Assembly (NCBI GenBank): GCA_028678635.1
Contig: JAJRDC010000222.1
Coordinates: 1 to 7,259 of the forward strand
DNA from: Methanomicrobiales archaeon
GTDB taxonomy: Archaea; Halobacteriota; Methanomicrobia; Methanomicrobiales; JACTUA01
Length of the DNA stretch: 7,259 nt
Direction: 5' to 3'
A model generated the notes under the pieces. That model was not told the origin of the DNA, did no database searches, and saw only the letters and a list, made by a program, of their open reading frames with translations. The position numbers were made by a program, and so were the translations under genes. Below are positions 6,175-7,259 of this stretch, one piece after another (position 1 is the first letter of the stretch; the number at the start of each line of letters is the position of its first letter).

Positions 6175-6513
6175 TCAGATCTCCAGGACCGATCCTCCTT
6201 CCTTTCCCGGATCTGTCAGGGCGGGGGGCGGGACCGGGTTCACGTCTGCCAGGCCGTCCATCAGGTGCTCCAGCCGGGGGCTGGAGAGAAGGCTCCGGAA
6301 TGCCTCCAGCTCCTCGACCGTCCTGATGATCAGCCCCCGGCGTTTCATGCGGGTTCCCCGCGGTGTGACCGGGTTCACCTCCACTGCCAGTCTCTGCAGG
6401 CGGGCTCCCGAGGCAGGCATCCGGAGGATCCCGATCCCTGCCACCGTGGTCTGCATCCGTTCCCATCCGGTTCCCCCATCCAGGAACCGTTTCAGATCGT
6501 CCCCTGTGTTCAT
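6175..6513 (-). CDS. Conserved-looking small protein of unknown function
   Basis: The product has 112 residues and I cannot assign a function. Codon third positions are strongly G/C on this strand (for example CTG, GTG, CGG, ATC, CTC, GAG), as in the surrounding genes, which argues that the frame is real. Visible features are a duplicated V-N-P-V at residues 46-49 and 91-94, a basic stretch TPRGTRMKRRG (50-60), an acidic/hydrophobic probable helix LIIRTVEELEAFRSLLSSP (61-79), and a second helix RLEHLMDGLAD (80-90). The tail is proline-rich, then Gly/Glu-rich. There is no signal peptide, membrane segment or Cys. The predicted order is basic loop, strand, helices, which could bind nucleic acid, but this is only an impression. 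A GAGGAG ribosome-binding site lies 9 nt before the start (6528-6523 on the minus strand). The gene converges on endoQ with a 23-nt gap and no obvious terminator. It may be restricted to methanogens. Confidence 0.75.
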   Translation of the reverse strand: MNTGDDLKRFLDGGTGWERMQTTVAGIGILRMPASGARLQRLAVEVNPVTPRGTRMKRRGLIIRTVEELEAFRSLLSSPRLEHLMDGLADVNPVPPPALTDPGKEGGSVLEI

Positions 6514-6543
6514 GCAAGGCGGCTCCTCTTCCCTCCTTCCCTA

Positions 6544-6595
6544 AAAAGCCGGGCCGTGTGGGGGATGTGAAAGTGGAGGTTCCAGAAAAGCCGGG
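6544..6595. repeat. Direct repeat AAAAGCCGGG, two copies 42 bp apart
   Basis: Identical 10-mers at 6544-6553 and 6586-6595 lie just upstream of the small minus-strand gene (reading CCCGGCTTTT on that strand). The 42-bp period equals four helical turns, so both copies would face the same side of DNA. The copy nearer the gene extends to CTTTTTAG on the minus strand, which is weakly TATA-like. They could be a tandem regulator site or chance. Confidence 0.4.
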
Positions 6596-6696
6596 TGAAA
6601 CCGGGAGGGCGAAGCACTGTGGGATGAGGAAAGCCAGGTTCAACCAGACGGGTGTCCCACCGGTATGCATCGGAGACAGAAACGCCGGTTTCCTCA

Positions 6697-6747
6697 ATCC
6701 TCATCGGGAGGGGGCACGCCCCCTCCCGGACCCTCCCGCATGAGGAT
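6697..6747. repeat. Large GC-rich hairpin with duplicated right arm
   Basis: The outer arms ATCCTCAT (6697-6704) and ATGAGGAT (6740-6747) are perfect inverted complements. Inside, CGGGAGGGGG (6705-6714) pairs perfectly with CCCCCTCCCG (6719-6728) around a CACG loop. Alternatively GGGAGGG (6706-6712) pairs with a second copy CCCTCCC (6731-6737), giving a 16-bp stem with one bulged C. The CCCTCCCG arm is duplicated in tandem (6721-6728 and 6731-6738). No T-run follows, so it does not resemble a simple terminator. Confidence 0.75.
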
Positions 6748-6754
6748 AGACCGC

Positions 6755-6775
6755 CAGGTCGGTTCGTGAGACCTG
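6755..6775. repeat. Short stem-loop
   Basis: CAGGTC (6755-6760) and GACCTG (6770-6775) form a perfect 6-bp stem around the 9-nt loop GGTTCGTGA, directly downstream of the large hairpin. It does not fold as a tRNA T-arm. Confidence 0.45.
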
Positions 6776-6825
6776 TGGGATCACGGTTTCCCAATACGCC
6801 GAAACGGGGGGACGCCCACGCGGCG

Positions 6826-6853
6826 GGGGGGCGGAGCATCAGCGGAGCCCCCC
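6826..6853. repeat. Poly-G/poly-C stem-loop
   Basis: GGGGGGC (6826-6832) pairs with GCCCCCC (6847-6853) around a 14-nt loop. The hexamer GCGGAG occurs twice inside it (6831-6836 and 6842-6847). It is preceded by another G-run at 6806-6811. Confidence 0.5.
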
Positions 6854-6890
6854 TGGAGCGTCTCACTGAACATCTGCATATTCGAAGAAA

Positions 6891-6905
6891 CACCCTAGGA
6901 GGGTG
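6891..6905. repeat. Near-palindrome CACCCT-AGG-AGGGTG upstream of transporter
   Basis: Six-base arms CACCCT and AGGGTG flank a 3-nt spacer. The site is about 100 nt before the chosen transporter start and could be an operator. Its right half also contains a GGAGGGTG ribosome-binding-like sequence with no start codon in useful range (the ATG at 6932 is 26 nt away). Confidence 0.4.
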
Positions 6906-7003
6906 GCCAGTTCAGACGTTGCAGATCAATCATGACCATCTTCGGGTCCGACACCGTGGATCGGCCGCCTTCATATCCCGGCATGGTGGATATTCCAGTG
7001 AGC

Positions 7004-7259
7004 ATGGGTAAGGCTGTACCTGGAGAGAAGGGGGATGGCGCCGGGGGCTACCGGAAGTCCCTCGGCCTTGTCGAGCTGGTCTCGCTGGGCGTGGGCGGGA
7101 CCATCGGATCCGGTATCTTCGTGGTTCCGGCGATTGCTGCCGGCCTGCTTGGCTCCCTCTCGCTCCTCGCATGGGTCGTGGTCGCCGTCTCAGCCACCTG
7201 CGTCATGCTCTGCCTGGCCTGGACCTCGGAGGAGGCGCGGGGCACGGGCGCCTTCTCGG
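7004..7259 (+). CDS. APC-superfamily amino acid/polyamine-type transporter, 3'-truncated by window
   Basis: Eighty-five codons are visible before the window ends. After a hydrophilic N-terminal tail, YRKSLGLVELVSLGVGG leads into the first membrane helix with G-T-I-G-S-G-I-F (31-39), the glycine-rich unwound substrate-binding motif of the APC superfamily. A second helix (about 50-73, LGSLSLLAWVVVAVSATCVMLCLAWTS) then runs into SEEARGTGAFS, corresponding to the family's E-x-x-x-x-x-P-x-x-G-G-x-Y region. These are cytoplasmic-membrane importers or exchangers of amino acids or related cations; the substrate cannot be read from this fragment. The start is uncertain: ATG 7004 has a weak GGTGGAT 12 nt upstream, while in-frame ATG 6983 and ATG 6932 would add 7 or 24 residues. 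The frame is closed by a TAG at 6896-6898. A promoter is not obvious. Confidence 0.85.
   Translation, partial: MGKAVPGEKGDGAGGYRKSLGLVELVSLGVGGTIGSGIFVVPAIAAGLLGSLSLLAWVVVAVSATCVMLCLAWTSEEARGTGAFS

Larger units (their letters stand above)
6514..7003. other. Non-coding intergenic region with clustered inverted repeats
   Basis: This stretch of about 490 nt separates the divergently oriented small minus-strand gene and the transporter gene. Open frames across it on both strands (for example minus 6893-6510 and plus 6652-7011) show no family motifs and low-complexity Arg/Pro/Gly composition, so I treat them as shadows. It holds a direct repeat (6544-6595), a set of competing hairpins (6623-6747), short stem-loops (6755-6775 and 6826-6853) and a near-palindrome (6891-6905). 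No tRNA, CRISPR, or insertion-sequence gene is visible. Promoters for both flanking genes should lie here, but I see no strong TATA box. Confidence 0.7.

Noticed and set aside
6633..6670. GGTTCAACC reminiscent of a tRNA T-arm
   Set aside because: The flanking bases do not form a 5-bp T stem, and no acceptor, D or anticodon arms can be built around it. The GGTTCGTGA loop at 6761 fails the same test.
6739..6870. CATGAGGA and CTGA as C/D-box guide RNA boxes
   Set aside because: The C-like box deviates from RUGAUGA and the CTGA is about 120 nt away, too far for an archaeal C/D sRNA of about 60 nt. No C'/D' pair lies between them.
6510..6893. 127-codon minus-strand frame upstream of the small gene
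   Set aside because: Arg/Pro-rich translation without motifs, running through the same hairpins and overlapping the small-gene start by a few bases.
6652..7011. 119-codon plus-strand frame in the intergenic region
   Set aside because: Runs through hairpins, has no ribosome-binding site or motif, and overlaps the transporter start in another frame. The composition is unlike neighbouring genes.
7035..7259. ATG at 7035 preceded by a purine-rich GAGAAGGGGG
   Set aside because: It is out of frame with the APC motifs and its translation is Ser/Pro/Arg-rich shadow.

Overview
This window comes from an archaeal chromosome, most likely a GC-rich methanogen-type euryarchaeon of the Methanomicrobia. 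The evidence is the gene content: archaeal PriS primase, a GINS subunit, L44e, S27e, aIF2-alpha, Nop10, a PAC2 protein and endonuclease Q. Coding third positions are strongly G/C. The taxonomic placement below Archaea is an inference from gene style, not from a marker search.

Layout. Positions 1-2836 (+) hold three tightly coupled genes: the 3' two thirds of elp3 (tRNA wobble-uridine modification), priS (primase catalytic subunit) and a Gins51-type GINS subunit. They are joined by two ATGA stop/start overlaps. A TATA-like promoter sits inside the last codons of the GINS gene and appears to start a second unit, 2872-6151 (+): rpl44e, rps27e, aIF2-alpha, nop10, a PAC2-family proteasome-assembly-chaperone homologue and endonuclease Q. 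Gaps inside this unit are 10 nt or less. nop10 encodes only 53 residues and overlaps the next gene by 13 nt. A small convergent gene of unknown function lies on the minus strand (6175-6513). About 490 nt of non-coding DNA follows, rich in inverted repeats. The window ends in the first 85 codons of an APC-superfamily transporter (7004 onward, +).

How the genes fit together. The first unit combines tRNA modification with replication initiation (primase plus the CMG-helicase component GINS). The second combines ribosomal proteins, translation initiation, the H/ACA pseudouridylation RNP, protein quality control and a DNA-repair nuclease for deaminated bases. Linkage of archaeal GINS/primase genes with L44e-S27e-aIF2alpha-Nop10 is a known archaeal arrangement, interpreted as a replication-translation link. 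Here elp3 and endoQ flank it.

The main oddities are: (1) both Nop10 and EndoQ have a C-x2-D where a C-x2-C zinc knuckle is expected; (2) a promoter is written into the 3' coding end of the GINS gene; (3) the intergenic region 6620-6860 has several strong, mutually exclusive hairpins; (4) the small minus-strand protein is unassigned but clearly coding. I did not find a convincing undescribed multi-gene system. The 6514-7003 region is the part least explained by known features.
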